From positions 18,391,041-18,455,040 of the forward strand of contig NC_052137.2 in NCBI RefSeq assembly GCF_016086655.4: DNA of 64,000 nucleotides, written 5' to 3'. The notes below the pieces were generated by a model. It ran no database searches. It saw nothing but the letters and a program-made list of their open reading frames with translations, and was not told the DNA's origin. Shown one piece after another: positions 11,251 to 22,386 of this stretch. Each line of letters starts with the position of its first letter. Within the stretch, counting starts at the first letter, position 1. A program made the translations under genes and the position numbers. Source of the DNA: Lepeophtheirus salmonis (taxonomy: Eukaryota > Arthropoda > Copepoda > Siphonostomatoida > Caligidae).

Positions 11251-11620
11251 AAATTGCATTGTCCTACGGTATCATCTTTAGGTAGCAAATCTTTCTCAAA
11301 GTTTGAAAAAAGGCAAAAAAACTTTACAAAGTGAATATAGATACTAAAAATACATGATATTTTTTTCTTTCTAAAATTGTCCAACGGAACATCAAAAGAG
11401 ATCAAAGTTAGGAAAATTTGATCATTCTTGTAGAGGCTGTATCCTTTTTTTACATTTTCCGAAAGGAAAGATCAAAATTTCATTATGTTTTTTTCTTTTC
11501 TTTTTGCTCTATTGCAGTGGTTCTCAAATGGGGGTACGCGTAACCCTTGGGGTATTTGGAGGAACTCTAGGGGGTACTAAAGATATTGAAAGAATATTTT
11601 AGACGTGGTATATAATTCAG
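11250..11620. repeat. Dispersed repeat with hAT-like CAGTGGTTCTCAAA motif
   Basis: At 11516 the sequence reads CAGTGGTTCTCAAATGGGGG, a motif typical of hAT-type element ends. Both this motif and about 100 bp before it recur in inverted orientation at 22350-22510, and TTAGGTAGC with CAAAGTTTG recurs near 21710-21740. The repeat is therefore longer than the motif. Its boundaries are not determined. Confidence 0.5.
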
Positions 11621-11625
11621 GGCGT

Positions 11626-11800
11626 CTGTAGGGGGTTGGCTTGAGGCCCTCCCCAAATTAAGGATTTTTGTTTTTAAAACATATAATATTTGAATTTATT
11701 AACAAAAAAATTTAATATTTGAAATTGTATTTAATTTTCTGCGAATAGCTATGGATTTTTTGATTTTTTTACATCAAATTTAATTTTCTGTGAACAGCTG
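11626..11800. repeat. Homopolymer-rich dispersed repeat, fragment
   Basis: Starts GGGCGTCTGTAGGGGGTTGG and continues with AAATTTAATATTTGAAATT and GCGAATAGCTATGGATTTTT blocks, the family signature. The right end is missing. Confidence 0.55.
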
Positions 11801-12229
11801 TGGACGTTGCAAGTAGCTTAAAGATACCCCTAATAACCATTGAAAATTGGTTGGAAAAGCTTAGAGTTGTGAAAGTTTTGTTAATCAAGATGGTTGAGGG
11901 AGGATTTTTTTATTTTACTACCAAAGTTGCCCAACTAGGGATTGCAAAATCTTTGACTAGACAATGGAAATCAACAATGGAACTTGCTACAAGATTGACC
12001 CTAAGGGAAAATCCAATATAATTTTAATTGCCTATCATTACCTTGGTTTACGATATCTCGTTAATCAAATATTCATCAATAAGTTAAATTCTTCATCATT
12101 AAGGCCTCAAGTTCGATTAAGCTACAGATACAAAATTTAATGCATGTGTTGTTCTTCTGTCAATAATAATATCATAACAAAAATTGAGTCAAATCCTCAA
12201 CTGCTTCTTGAAAATTTATCTTGGTATTA

Positions 12230-12360
12230 CCTTTATATATATATATATGTATATGTAGATTAGGGCTGGGACAGTACGCTAAAGCCATAGTTCGGTAGGA
12301 ACCGCAGTACACCCTTCGCGGTACGCGGTTCGGCACCAGTTTTAGCTCTCTAACATGGAG
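12230..12360. repeat. TA microsatellite followed by a GC-rich inverted-motif segment
   Basis: A short (TA)n run is followed by GGGCTGGGACAGTACGC, AGTTCGGTAGGAACCGCAGT and TTCGCGGTACGCGGTTCGGC. The CGGTACG/GGAACCG motifs alternate in orientation, which is unusual in this AT-rich DNA and resembles a DNA-transposon terminus. No opposite end was found. Confidence 0.45.
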
Positions 12361-13095
12361 TTATTTGGTATTAAATAATATTTCAAATTATGAAATTATA
12401 AATCGCACCGATAAAAACTCAGGTGCTAAATTACAATTAGTTTCATTTTATAAATTATTATCTCACCCCATTTAATGGGATATTTATTTTAGACTGCAAA
12501 TACACGTTCCTCACTACTCCAACACATGATTGAGAGTATTTCCAATACAACTTTGGAATCCCCCGAAAACACGAAATTATGAATGTAAAAGACTGCATGT
12601 TATTTGGCGTGTCAATAGCTCTATAGGGACGAAGACTATTTATGACAGAAAAAATGAAAATGTGATATATCCAAGCTCAATGTACAGGTTATATCACAAG
12701 AAAATGAACCTACTGAGTTATTAGAATTTTTTGACAAAAATTTGACTTCCTCTTAGTGTTTCAAATTTGAAAACCATCAAGTTTTTATTGTATAGAGAGC
12801 ACCTTTGTCGATATTTGTGTACATCAAATAGTCCCCCTTACCTAGTTCTATTATAGGTTTATCAGATCCTATTATGTTTTGAAAAATGTGATTATATTGT
12901 TGTTAAATTTTATTTCCATATTTTAGATAAAAATAAACTATTACAATTGATGAATACGATAATTTTCTCTAATTGTCCTGCTTTACTCGTCCCTAATCGA
13001 TCTAAAAAAATATAATTGTACAAATTTAGATATTCCATTGGGATTTCAAAACATATTACTTTGATTATATTCAAATATCACTGTTTATCATAGGC
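12361..13095. other. Intergenic DNA, nothing recognised
   Basis: Only a short AT-rich open frame (12530-12724) without gene features is present. Confidence 0.4.
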
Positions 13096-13099
13096 ACGA

Positions 13100-13455
13100 A
13101 GTAGTATTCAAGGGAGGTGTTCAGTTTTTTTATATTCTTAAAACCATTTGATGAAGTTTCATAAAGATTATTTTGAAATTAGTAATTTGATGTAGTCAAA
13201 ATATCAACTTTGAGCCCCCAAAATGACGTCTTCTTTAGTTATTATGTAATTTATGACGCCATTGGTGAAAGGGATTTATATAAAGTTTTCACTAACGTCA
13301 TAGATTTCATCATAGTTGAAGGAGAAGCCATTTAGTGGGCTTAAAGTTGATATTTTGACTATTTGCAATGATTAAATTTCAAATAAACCTTGATAACACT
13401 CCATCAAATGGCTTTAAAAATATAAAAAGACTTAATATTTGCCTTGAATACTACT
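13100..13455. mobile_element. Foldback MITE, ~356 bp with ~115-bp inverted arms
   Basis: The left arm runs from AGTAGTATTCAAGG through TTTTTATATT, CCATTTGATG, TTGAAATT and AGTCAAAATATCAACTTT to GAGCCC. The right arm is the same sequence in reverse complement, ending CCTTGAATACTACT. The centre holds GACGTC, TTTATGACGCCATTGGTGAAAGG and a second inverted copy around CACTAACGTCATAG. There is no coding capacity. A related centre-type segment lies at 24640-24760. Confidence 0.8.
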
Positions 13456-14208
13456 CTATGTTAATTATAAATAATGACATTTGAATTAATTCAAAGTCAT
13501 ATGTACTGAAAACCCCTAAAAAATCATTAGATTATTTTTTTATTTTTTTGATAGAGAAAAGTTGAATAATTTGAGATGAATATGTTATTCTTTCCATTAT
13601 AAATATTAATTTTTATCTACAGTATGGACATAAGATTGCTTAACGATATAATAGAATACTTTTAATAAATTTGTTGGTTATATATGTAATAAAATAAGAC
13701 AATAATGTTGAAGCCATTTATTTGTTGGTCCCTTTTTGGCATCCATTAGGTCAATACATTCCTTTATATTCATTAGAAAATAGTATTTAGTGTTGTAAAA
13801 CTTAATTTTTTATCTCCAAAATGGCCAACAACAACAATGCAGACGTCACGTAAAAACGCTACTTTTCTTTTAAAACACACTTGTACCAAATGTTATTAGA
13901 ACAACAAGAAAATGGTAGGGCAGACACAGGAGATTTATTAAGGATCTCTTCTGTCTGCTGACGTAATTTCGCAAATTTGTTTCTGTTAATTAAGGAATAC
14001 CGGTAACCAAAAGCATTAGGGAGCGGTGTTTAAAATTATTGAGCGGGAACATGCTCATTGTTTTAAATAAGGAGCCCACTTATAGAAGTTTGAATTACTT
14101 TTTCTGTCTCTACTTCTGATGAGGTAAACTCAAAAAATTTGAGAGACAAAGAATGATTTTAAAAATTGCAAGAATAGACTGTTGAAGTCGTGTCTCAAGA
14201 TAAGCTAG
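13456..14208. other. Intergenic or intronic DNA with a repeat-like block near 13810-13990
   Basis: The block beginning AAAATGGCCAACAACAACAATGCAGACGTCACG resembles a short block near 29995-30030 (AAATGGCTGATATCAACCATCCTGACGTCAC). Otherwise nothing is recognised. It would be intron if the finger exons at 9081 and 14209 belong together. Confidence 0.35.
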
Positions 14209-14341
14209 AATCTTTTTTTCCATGCTACATCTGTGGCACTCTGCTAAGTCGGTGAAGGAGTTTGACTCTCATGTAGCTCGCCACTCCATGAACATTCAGA
14301 TATCGGTTCTCTCAAGGACACCACCAGCTTCTTCCTGTGGA
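14209..14341 (+). CDS. Probable C2H2 zinc-finger exon with an apparent frameshift
   Basis: An acceptor at 14207-14208 opens an exon whose phase fits the donor at 9304. The first frame gives FFPCYICGTLL, the first half of a C2H2 finger, then stops at a TGA (14242-14244). The second half, SVKEFDSHVARHS with the His-x3-His pair, is in another frame starting one base out of step. Restoring a normal Cys-to-His spacing would require one extra base near 14235. This could be a sequencing error, an allele-specific lesion or a pseudogenised exon. A possible donor GGA|GTGAAA at 14342 would leave in phase 0, matching the entry phase of 33280, but it is weak. The exon end is therefore uncertain. Confidence 0.5.
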
Positions 14342-14546
14342 GTGAAAACCTTGGAAGATAAATCTTTAATTTTTGGAAACGAATTTCCCGAAATAATGAA
14401 ATGAAATTGTCTTATTTTTTTATGTTGTGAATTGACATGAGATCTCAAAATCTCATAAGTTCAAAAACTTGAAAAACGTTGGTTCAAGATCAAGCTAATT
14501 ATCAGGATTAGTGAACAAAACCTCGTAAATAAATGTCCCCTAAGAC

Positions 14547-14727
14547 AGTGATTTCCAAACTCTTTGTGCCCAAAACACACCAAAAGAAAAAGAAAAATTT
14601 ATTGACACACTTATTATAATGAAACCATTCAATTGGATTTTTATAACCTATTGCATATAATGTATGCTTGTCACATCGTGCAACAAACACTTGAACTTGC
14701 AATATATTGATTTTAATTGCAATCACC
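14547..14727. repeat. hAT-like end motif, fragment
   Basis: CAGTGATTTCCAAACTCTTTG, TGCCCAAAACACACC and a following A-rich stretch resemble the ends of hAT-type non-autonomous elements (CAGTG-TTCTCAAAC...). No opposite end was found; the next repeat (14728) follows directly. Confidence 0.35.
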
Positions 14728-15040
14728 AGGGGCGTCCGCAGGATTATATATAAATATATATATTATTTTTTTGGGAGGGCGAGGTTTGGTTTTTTGTATT
14801 TTTTTTAAAAGAAACCCCAAAAATTTGAAAAATTTTGAATTCAATTTTTCAGAAAAAATAAATGGAAAATTAATTTTTTAGAAAACAATTTAAAAATCTA
14901 CAGCTATTAACAAAAAATGTTAATTTTTGAAAAATGCTTCAAGTATTTAATTTATTGGAAAAATTAAAAAAACTAAAATTCAAATATTAAATTTTTTAAA
15001 TAAAAAATCTAAAATTTTCACCAATCCTTTTTTATTTTAT
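14728..15040 (+). repeat. Homopolymer-rich dispersed repeat with intact left end
   Basis: Begins AGGGGCGTCCGCAGGATTATA, then TTTTTTTGGGAGGGCGAGG, then alternating TTTGAAAAA, CTACAGCTATT and AAAATTAAA blocks. This copy shows the left boundary of the family most clearly. There is no coding capacity. It behaves like a non-autonomous interspersed element; the transposition class is unknown. Confidence 0.65.
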
Positions 15041-15369
15041 TATTCGCCGTTTATTAATATGTTAATATGTGAAACCGAATCTATGCTTGTATACAGACAT
15101 TATAGTTTAAACTTATAGCTTCGGGGTTGAACTTACATCAAAATTTGAGGTTTCGTATACAATTTAAAAGAAAAATTTGGATAAAAATACAAATTTTTCA
15201 ATTAGTTTGTCAAATTGACATTAAATTAATATCACAATGTAAAATTATAATTTTAGCAACGCATAAAAAAACAAAAAATAATCAAGAAATCAAAAACATA
15301 AAAAGGACTAAATGGGTTTCTTATTTATTTTTAAATTTTCCATATAATCTTATTGTATTCCAAAGAGAG

Positions 15370-18260
15370 AGTTGGGAGGTATTTTACTTTCAGCCATCGT
15401 CCATGAATCCCAGGGAAAGTATTTTCGGGGATGAAGCTTTATCTCTTGCTGCAACTTTTAGTAAAATACTCATCCATTCGTAGGCTGTGGTGGTTTGTAC
15501 GCTGCCATCTTCTGTGTAATAAGAACCTTTGCATTGAGAATGGGGAATTCTATTGTTTTAGCATCTGAGGTAGTCCCGCGTCCTCAAATTCTAAAAAAAA
15601 GAATAATACCCATCCACGCATTCGTAATGCATTTCGAGATATCTTTTAGATTATACTTTATATAGATTTAGAGTTGGGTCATAAACTTATTTCTGTAATT
15701 GATTTTTGCTAAGGACCCAACGATCCTTTTTTTTTTTTCAATTTTGAGGGAGACTAAGTAATGCTAAGTATTTTTTGCATATCCTATCAACTTTAAAACT
15801 GTTCTAGGACGTGTACATTTTTATAAGCCACAGCTTCAACAACTTATGCTCTTTCAGAGATCTTAATAAAGGGTATCTGAATCTACCACCAAGAAAAGGT
15901 ACAGGTGGTTCAAAATCGTGTTGGGTAAAAACTTTTTTCTTTATGGCACTATCTTCTAGATCTTTTGGGTTTGGAAAATTCCGGAAGAGAAACTTTTTCC
16001 CGAGATTTTTTTTAAATCACTGAAATAGTTGTATCGCTCTCATAAACTAAAACGCATTTCTAAAGGATTATTTGCTCTGCACCCCAAACTTGGGATATCC
16101 TGGAAGTGGTATCGTTCGTCAAGTCTGACCCAAACATGATCCATCAATAGATCGCACGATGAGTCATAGTTCAGTACCATTCAGTTTCAGGGTTTCTTGT
16201 TAGATCTATTAAAAGTTCAATATAAATTTTGAGAATAATAATGGAAAGTTTTGTCGTGCCACCTCCTAGTAGACCTTTCGGTCTTTTAATCACAGGAATG
16301 TAACTTTTATTAAATAGCGTGCTGAACCATCTTTCTTCTTCAATAATTGTTCTTTCATTTATAAAAGGGCAAGATTTGACTTTGTGTAGAATGAATCCCA
16401 GGTCCCTCGATTGTGTTGTACAGATCTATTTGTTTCTGAAGATTGAAGAATCTCCATTTACATAATCTTGGAGAAACAGCTTAGCAAATGTCCTTCCGGT
16501 TTTTTTCATCCTCACTTTCTCATTTTCAAACGATACCCAAGATCTCAATCTTCCATTTTATTTCACAGAAGGCAACTCTTGGACCTTGAGAAGGGTTCTA
16601 CAGTCAAGGGTAAGATGTTAGTTTTTGTTCCGGGTTGATAGAAAGGCACGAACCATCTCAAACCTTTCAATAAAATTTAATAAAACTTCAATTCTTTTCA
16701 TCAGTTGTGGCTCAGAATTACCCTCTATTGTTAAAGTGGCATTGTCAGCCTAGATATCTATCACGTGACTCGATCCTGCTACCTTTACATCAAATCCACC
16801 AAATTTTCTTAAAACACCTGAAGGACAGCCCTGCCTGAAACTTCTCCTTATTGTAATTTGTTCACTTTCCACACCATTAATTGATATAGTTGATATAATA
16901 ATGCTCGTACTGGATTAAAAAACTTCGCAGGTAGTAGCTTTTCAACAAATCTTAATATTTGTTCGTATGTAATAGAATCGAACACTTAAGAGAATTTGCT
17001 CACAATTACAGCTCCAAATTTTTGCCTTTCTGCAATCAAGTCAATACAAGCACGAATATTTCGAGAGACATCATATATTTTCCTCTTCTTTACAAATCCC
17101 TTCTGTTGAGCCTCAATACTTTTATTAAGAACTTCCTCCCTGTGTTCAGCAATAATCCCGTATGATTTATAATTCTGTATGAATCGTTGAGCACCGTAAT
17201 GGGTCTCTAGTGGTTAAACTCGGAACCTTCTCTCGTCTTCGGAATTAAAGCTGGGCACCTTGCCATTATTTTCCATCTTTTTACCGATTTTTAAAAGAAA
17301 AGGAACAATTTCACTTGGAAACATTGAGTAAATTTCACCATAATTCCATCTGGACCTGGAGCTTTACTACCTTTATATTTTTGAGTAATATATCGAGTTA
17401 TATTCTCCTTAGTAAAAACTTTTTGTTCATGATTCAGCACCACTATTTCCCTTTTTCGAAAAACATGTCTTCCAGACCCAACAATTGCCTAGAATCCAAA
17501 ATGAATGTAGCTTATCATATTTTCAGTTTTAGTTAGGATTTTTCCATTAGAACCTATTTTTTCGACATTAGGTACTGAGCTTTTTTTTCATTTTAGACAG
17601 ATAATATAATCTTCTCGACGATTTGTTTTCTATAATGACTTTGGCCTCCATTTCAGCTTCCAAAACCTCTGCCACTCTAAAATAATTAATTTAGTCTGCC
17701 ATAATCGAACGTGCAAAAATTGAATTGCTATCAAGAATGTTTTCTGTTTGAGCTTGGTTAATATTGGAATTCCTTCGTTTTTTGTACAAAAAATGTGATG
17801 TCTTTTCCGGGTTAATTTTGTAAAAAGCCTCTAACTACGCTTCTCATTCTCTTCCAGAATCCACCATCCTCTATAATCCATCTTGGAATTCTAAAACGAA
17901 CATTTCGAGGCTGATATCGAAATGTAATTAATTTCATTCTATGATCAAAAGAGGGTTCTGATCGATAGAGTACGTTCTTCGCTAGGTGCAGAAGTTACGG
18001 AGAGATAAGAGCCAAATCAATCATCGACCTTTGTTCTCCTTTTAACCTAGAGTAGCTCCTGCGACAAGAAAAATCATTATATCAGCCAAATTCAATTTAT
18101 AAATCTTGTCCTTCAAGATACAACTGCTAGGGTAGGTATTAGGAACTTTGTCAACATCAACATTAAGATCGGTGATCAATATAAGTGGTATGGACTATCC
18201 ACGTGGTCATAGATAATTTCTTGATAGAAGGGAAAATATAACGCGCTCATTAAATAAAAT
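15370..18260 (-). mobile_element. Decayed non-LTR retrotransposon (LINE), minus strand
   Basis: Reading the minus strand from about 18260 downward, coding-like blocks appear in several frames. An endonuclease-like block (ITDLNVDVDKVP, then SEPSFDHRMKLITF) is at 18170-17940. FRIPRWIIEDGGFWKRM lies near 17880. A reverse-transcriptase block with FDSITYEQILRFVEKLLP (motif A region) lies near 16970, and RQGCPSGVLRKFGGF (motif B) near 16840. The motif C position near 16760 reads stop-ADN instead of the catalytic YADD. The C-terminal blocks run on to GFMDDG near 15400. Stops and frame changes occur throughout. The APE-type endonuclease plus RT order points to a LINE; the clade is not assigned. Its relative on the opposite strand lies at 58.3-60.8 kb. 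Confidence 0.8.
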
Positions 18261-18454
18261 ATCACATTACTGTTGCAAATAAGAATTTTGTTCAACTCAC
18301 TAAGAAAATATTATTCTTTGATGCAAATGTTACTTCTATATTCCTTTTATTTATTAAGGTTAAGATTCCTCTTTTTAAACCATTACCTGTATAAGAGTGG
18401 AAAAAATTCGTCGTTAGGCACCAAAGAAATCATTTCTTCATGAGGAGGACACAA

Positions 18455-18610
18455 AAAATTGAAAAATGCACAGCTATTCACAAAAAATTTCAAAATCCAT
18501 AGCTGTTCACAAAAAATTACATTTTTGGGGAAGAAATTCAAAATATTAATTTTTTGTGAAAATCAATTTTTTTTTGTGGAGTGCTACAGCTCACCCCGGC
18601 GGACGCCTCC
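18455..18610. repeat. Homopolymer-rich dispersed repeat, right-end fragment
   Basis: CACAGCTATTCACAAAAAATT, then AAAATCCATAGCTGTTCAC, and a right end CTACAGCTCACCCCGGCGGACGCC. It directly follows the 5' side of the minus-strand LINE remnant. Confidence 0.55.
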
Positions 18611-20220
18611 TGATCATAATGTGTCGTCAAATTCAAATACACTAATACGAACGAAAAAATGAGCACTACTTATTTTAATTGAGCGTGAGCGCGGTAATTG
18701 TTTAAAAAAAAGAAGTAAAAGTGCGTTCATAAAATTAGTAACTGAGTGGGAGCACCCTCAAGGATTCTAGAGTGGACTAATGCTCTGCTGGTAACTAATA
18801 AACAAACTGAAGCGAAAACATAACATCCCTTGCAGAAGTGAAAATTTAGTCATTTTATTATCTCTATATATTTAGTATGTTACAAAATGCACATTTCCGG
18901 AGAGAAAAAAAACTTGCAGGAGGCGTGTGCGGAAGTTTATAAGTGTTTTGGGGATAGACATGCTGGATTTTGATCAATTATAAGAGGGAAATCAAATTCA
19001 GGTCATTTATATATGTAGATACATGCTTAATCTTTCATACAATTTTTTTTCCAATCTTTTGTTCATTTAATTCGCACCGTTTGCAGAAAAATAAGTCATC
19101 TTAAAATAGTATTTAAAGTTACAACGACCAAATAAAAGACATAATGGACGTAAAATCGTTCATTAATGTAGTATCTTGTAAATTTTTCTACCAATCTGTC
19201 GATGCGAAGTACATAAATTTTAATCCGACAATAGAACCCTCAGCCTTTATTACTGTGCTTATTATTATTTGTATTTTCTAATTGCAGGTATTTAAAAGTA
19301 AGGACTTTTGTACAATACTGTATTCTGTATTTCCTGAAAATTTCATTAAATTCTCTTGATGTTTAAGAAAGTTGTATTGTTTTATTTAAATACCATATTA
19401 GATCACAGATTTTGGTCTAGGTTTTAACAACAACAATACAAAAAACGGGATGAAATTGTGATGGTCAATTGGCCATAACTTCCTTAATATTGAAGCCAGA
19501 GACATGATTTTGGTATCAAACCATTTTTTAACCATTATCTATTAGTTAACTAAATTTGAAACTTTTTGTAACATACGGATTATTACGAATGGAAATTTTT
19601 TTGCCCCTCAAAATGAACGACATCAAAATTTAAACGTCACTGGTAAAAAGTGTTCTTTTGAGCCGAAAGCCAAAAGTGATGAAACTGTTCCCAATCTCTC
19701 CTACCGGAGTTCTCTCACATTAATTTTAAATGATTTAGAAACGTGACTAATACAATGTAATTGAGTCCTTATTATCCTAATTCAAATTGGACAATCATAA
19801 ATCATTACTTAATTAATTTTCTTGCAATCCGAGGTTATTGTACATATACTCGACGACAGTAGATTTACTTATTTGTTCAAGTGACCCCATTAAACATATG
19901 TATGTTGTATATACCTTTTTATGATTGTAAATTAATACATTTATCTCAAAGATTGTATTTATAAGTGAACAAGCGAAAAGTGGCATATGTATTGAGTCGT
20001 TTCATAGAGAAAGAAATACATCATGGGGGAATTTATCTTTCTTACATTAATAATCCGCAATTCCGACTAGAAAAATAATCAGTGATGGTCACCAGTTGCA
20101 CTTTATAGCTCGCCCATTTTTGTTAAAAAGTTAATTTTCTTTTCCTAAGATGTTATCGTTATTATTTAATTACTGAGGAGGGAACGTCCTAGATTACTAA
20201 TTATAACATATCATTAATAT
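18611..20220. other. AT-rich intergenic DNA, nothing recognised
   Basis: No protein-like frame or repeat boundary was recognised on either strand. Confidence 0.45.
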
Positions 20221-20227
20221 GTAAAAA

Positions 20228-20280
20228 ACCGGATTGCACATTTACCTCTGCTCATAAAAGACGAAGAGGAATCCGGTTGA
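20228..20280. repeat. Imperfect stem with AACCGGATT / AATCCGGTT arms
   Basis: A 9-bp arm (AACCGGATT) and its reverse complement are separated by about 35 bases. There is no transcription context, and chance cannot be excluded. Confidence 0.4.
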
Positions 20281-20469
20281 TTTCTTGTGCTGTTATCTTC
20301 TATATTAATAAAGCAAAATTTCTCTGGTTGTCGACGCCTTATAACTCTAGGACATACAAAGTACTACCACTACGGTTGATATTATCTAGTGGTACATATT
20401 TTATTATTTTCAATTTGGAATTAAATTGCTACAAAATCACAGAGGAGTATAAAAAGATATCATGTCTCT

Positions 20470-21130
20470 AAACAGAGCAAGCTGATATGGTTGGAAAGGA
20501 GAAAAAAGAAGATTTTAAATGTTTTCTAGGCCAATAATACCCTTGACAAAGTTCTACTTTTTTCCGATGAATAAATTTACGGCGTCCATGCCACTGCAAA
20601 TAAGCAGAACAGCTGCTATATCAAAACTGAATATCCATAGAATGTCTCAGTTTCAGTGATACATGTTTTCAGAACAAAAAATCCAGCAGGCCCCATAGTC
20701 TTGGGCGTTGTGGAGTCTACCCTCACATTTTTGTGAATAGGAAGGAGAGGCACAATGCAAATACTTCCATCGAACTTCTTGACAAGAATGTGCTACTTTT
20801 GCCAAGAAAAAACTTTGGGGACTCAAGACAGAGCTCCGTGTCATCCCGCCGCTAAGACCCAGGACCTTCCTAACATACAAATATCTGGACTTTGGGACCT
20901 CAACATAATGCTGCCTCCTCTGTAGACGTAAATCCATTAGACTACTCTATCTAGGCGCGTCTGGAGGAGAGGTTGTGTTCTAGTCTTCACGAGGCTTCCA
21001 TCAAGAAGGAGTGGACCAAGCTCGAGTCTAACTATATAGTCAATGTCTGCCAGAGATTTTGGCCTCGTATAGATGCAATTATTACAGCTGAGGGCTAGCA
21101 TATGGAATAAAAGTTGTGCCGAGTCCTATT
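20470..21130 (+). mobile_element. Mariner-like transposase remnant, plus strand
   Basis: Plus-strand fragments in changing frames follow the order of a mariner transposase. FFR-INL corresponds to the FSDEK first-Asp block, then come HATANKQNSCYIKT, VFRTKNPAGPIVLGVV, and DRAPCH-AAKTQDL for the second-Asp/APAHTA-type block. Next are IQISGLWDLNIMLPP (FWPPSSPD-type third-Asp block, Asp lost) and SRRSGPSSSLT near the end. Many stops are present. No clear inverted repeats were identified, so the ends are approximate. Confidence 0.7.
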
Positions 21131-21359
21131 TTTGTAGGATTTTGTTAAATAAATGTCCTTACAAAAACTCTTGTTCAAATTTTAATCTTGAACCACTGAA
21201 AAAAACAAAACAAGTGTACCACTAGATCAGATCAACCCTGTTTATATATATTATTACAGCAGAGTTCATCGATACCTAATGATTCTGATCAATACCGTGT
21301 ACTTCTCCCAGTTAATATACACAAGAGTTTTAGATATATTTTAGAACCTTTTTTTGTTT

Positions 21360-21530
21360 TAAGAAACGAATATTGCCTGCAATAAGGCCCTTTTCAAATA
21401 CATAAAATCTGTCAATTTCTCATTCTTTTATTGTGACGGTCAATTTTGGCTACTTAAAGTGGAATTTGCGACACACTCAAATTGTTAATAATGTATTTGT
21501 TTATAGAAATTGTACGATAATGCGTAACAG
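21360..21530 (-). repeat. Partial unit of the ~330-bp satellite, inverted
   Basis: CAAATACATAAAATCTGTCAA, TTTCTCATTCTTTTATTGTGACGG and GGCTACTTAAAGTGGAATTTGC are the satellite landmarks in reverse orientation. Confidence 0.6.
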
Positions 21531-21824
21531 AATACAAAGAGGTTGCAACATTTCACGGTGTGTATTCAAATGCAATGACTTGTGTAATAGGGTGGGGGGT
21601 TTTGTCAACTTTTTTCCAGCTTTGATTATGGCTAGTTCGAAAAAGTTGAGACATTGTAAGAAATAAGAAAAATAACTTATGCAAAAATGTATAGCCGTAG
21701 AATGGCATCCTTAGGTAGCGCGTCTCATTCAAAGTTTGGATCTTTATTAATCTTTATTTACTCAATAAAGATTAATTAACGCATTAATTATTATTTTACA
21801 TCATTGTATAATGATAGACATCAG

Positions 21825-22386
21825 TGATTCTCAGCCTTTTTTTTTAGTGATGTACTATTTGTAAAATATTAATTTAACACAAGTATCATCACCTTACTAG
21901 CACAAAACATTTTTAGCTTCAGTGATAGGGGTGTCAGCAGGATTATATTATGAGAGGGGCTTCGTTTTTGGAACTTTGTTGAAAATAAATCCAAAAATTA
22001 AAAAAATTCAATTTAAAAAATGTCAAGATATTAAATTTTTTAGAAAAATCCTTAGCTATTCACAAAAAAAATCAAAAATCCATATCTGTTTAAAAAAAAT
22101 GAAATCTTTTGGAAACAAAATTACAATTATAAAGTTGTTAGAAAAAAAAAATAATATATTGAATTTTTTTGAAAAACCTTTAAAAATCCATTGCTATTCC
22201 CAGAAAATTAAATTATATTCCAAATATTAAATTTAAAAAAAAAAATTCAAACATTAAATATTTTCTAAAAAACAATAAATCCTTAATTGTGGGGGGCAGG
22301 GTCTATATCCCCTCTAACCCACTTTCTACGGACGCCCCTGAGTTATTTACCACTTCTAAATACGCGACCCCCCTTTGAGAACCACT
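21825..22386. mobile_element. hAT-like element ends enclosing another repeat
   Basis: The left side starts CAGTGATTCTCAGCC and the right side ends TTTGAGAACCACTG, an imperfect inverted pair of a hAT-type terminal motif. The interior is almost filled by a copy of the homopolymer-rich family (21928-22340), so one element seems to have landed in the other. No 8-bp target duplication was recognised, which weakens the boundary call. Confidence 0.45.
21928..22340 (+). repeat. Homopolymer-rich dispersed repeat, both ends present
   Basis: Left end GGGGTGTCAGCAGGATTATA; right end CCTCTAACCCACTTTCTACGG followed by ACGCCCCTGAG. Between them lie A- and T-rich blocks including CTTAGCTATTCACAAAAA. It is a useful copy for defining the family: about 410 bp with short inverted GGGGCGTC/GACGCCCC termini. 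Confidence 0.65.

Noticed and set aside
15127..15483. 118-residue plus-strand open frame
   Set aside because: Overlaps the C-terminal end of the minus-strand LINE; its C-terminal half is the shadow of that reading, the rest is low complexity.
20653..20937. 94-residue minus-strand open frame
   Set aside because: Antisense of the plus-strand mariner remnant; the plus strand carries the transposase motifs.
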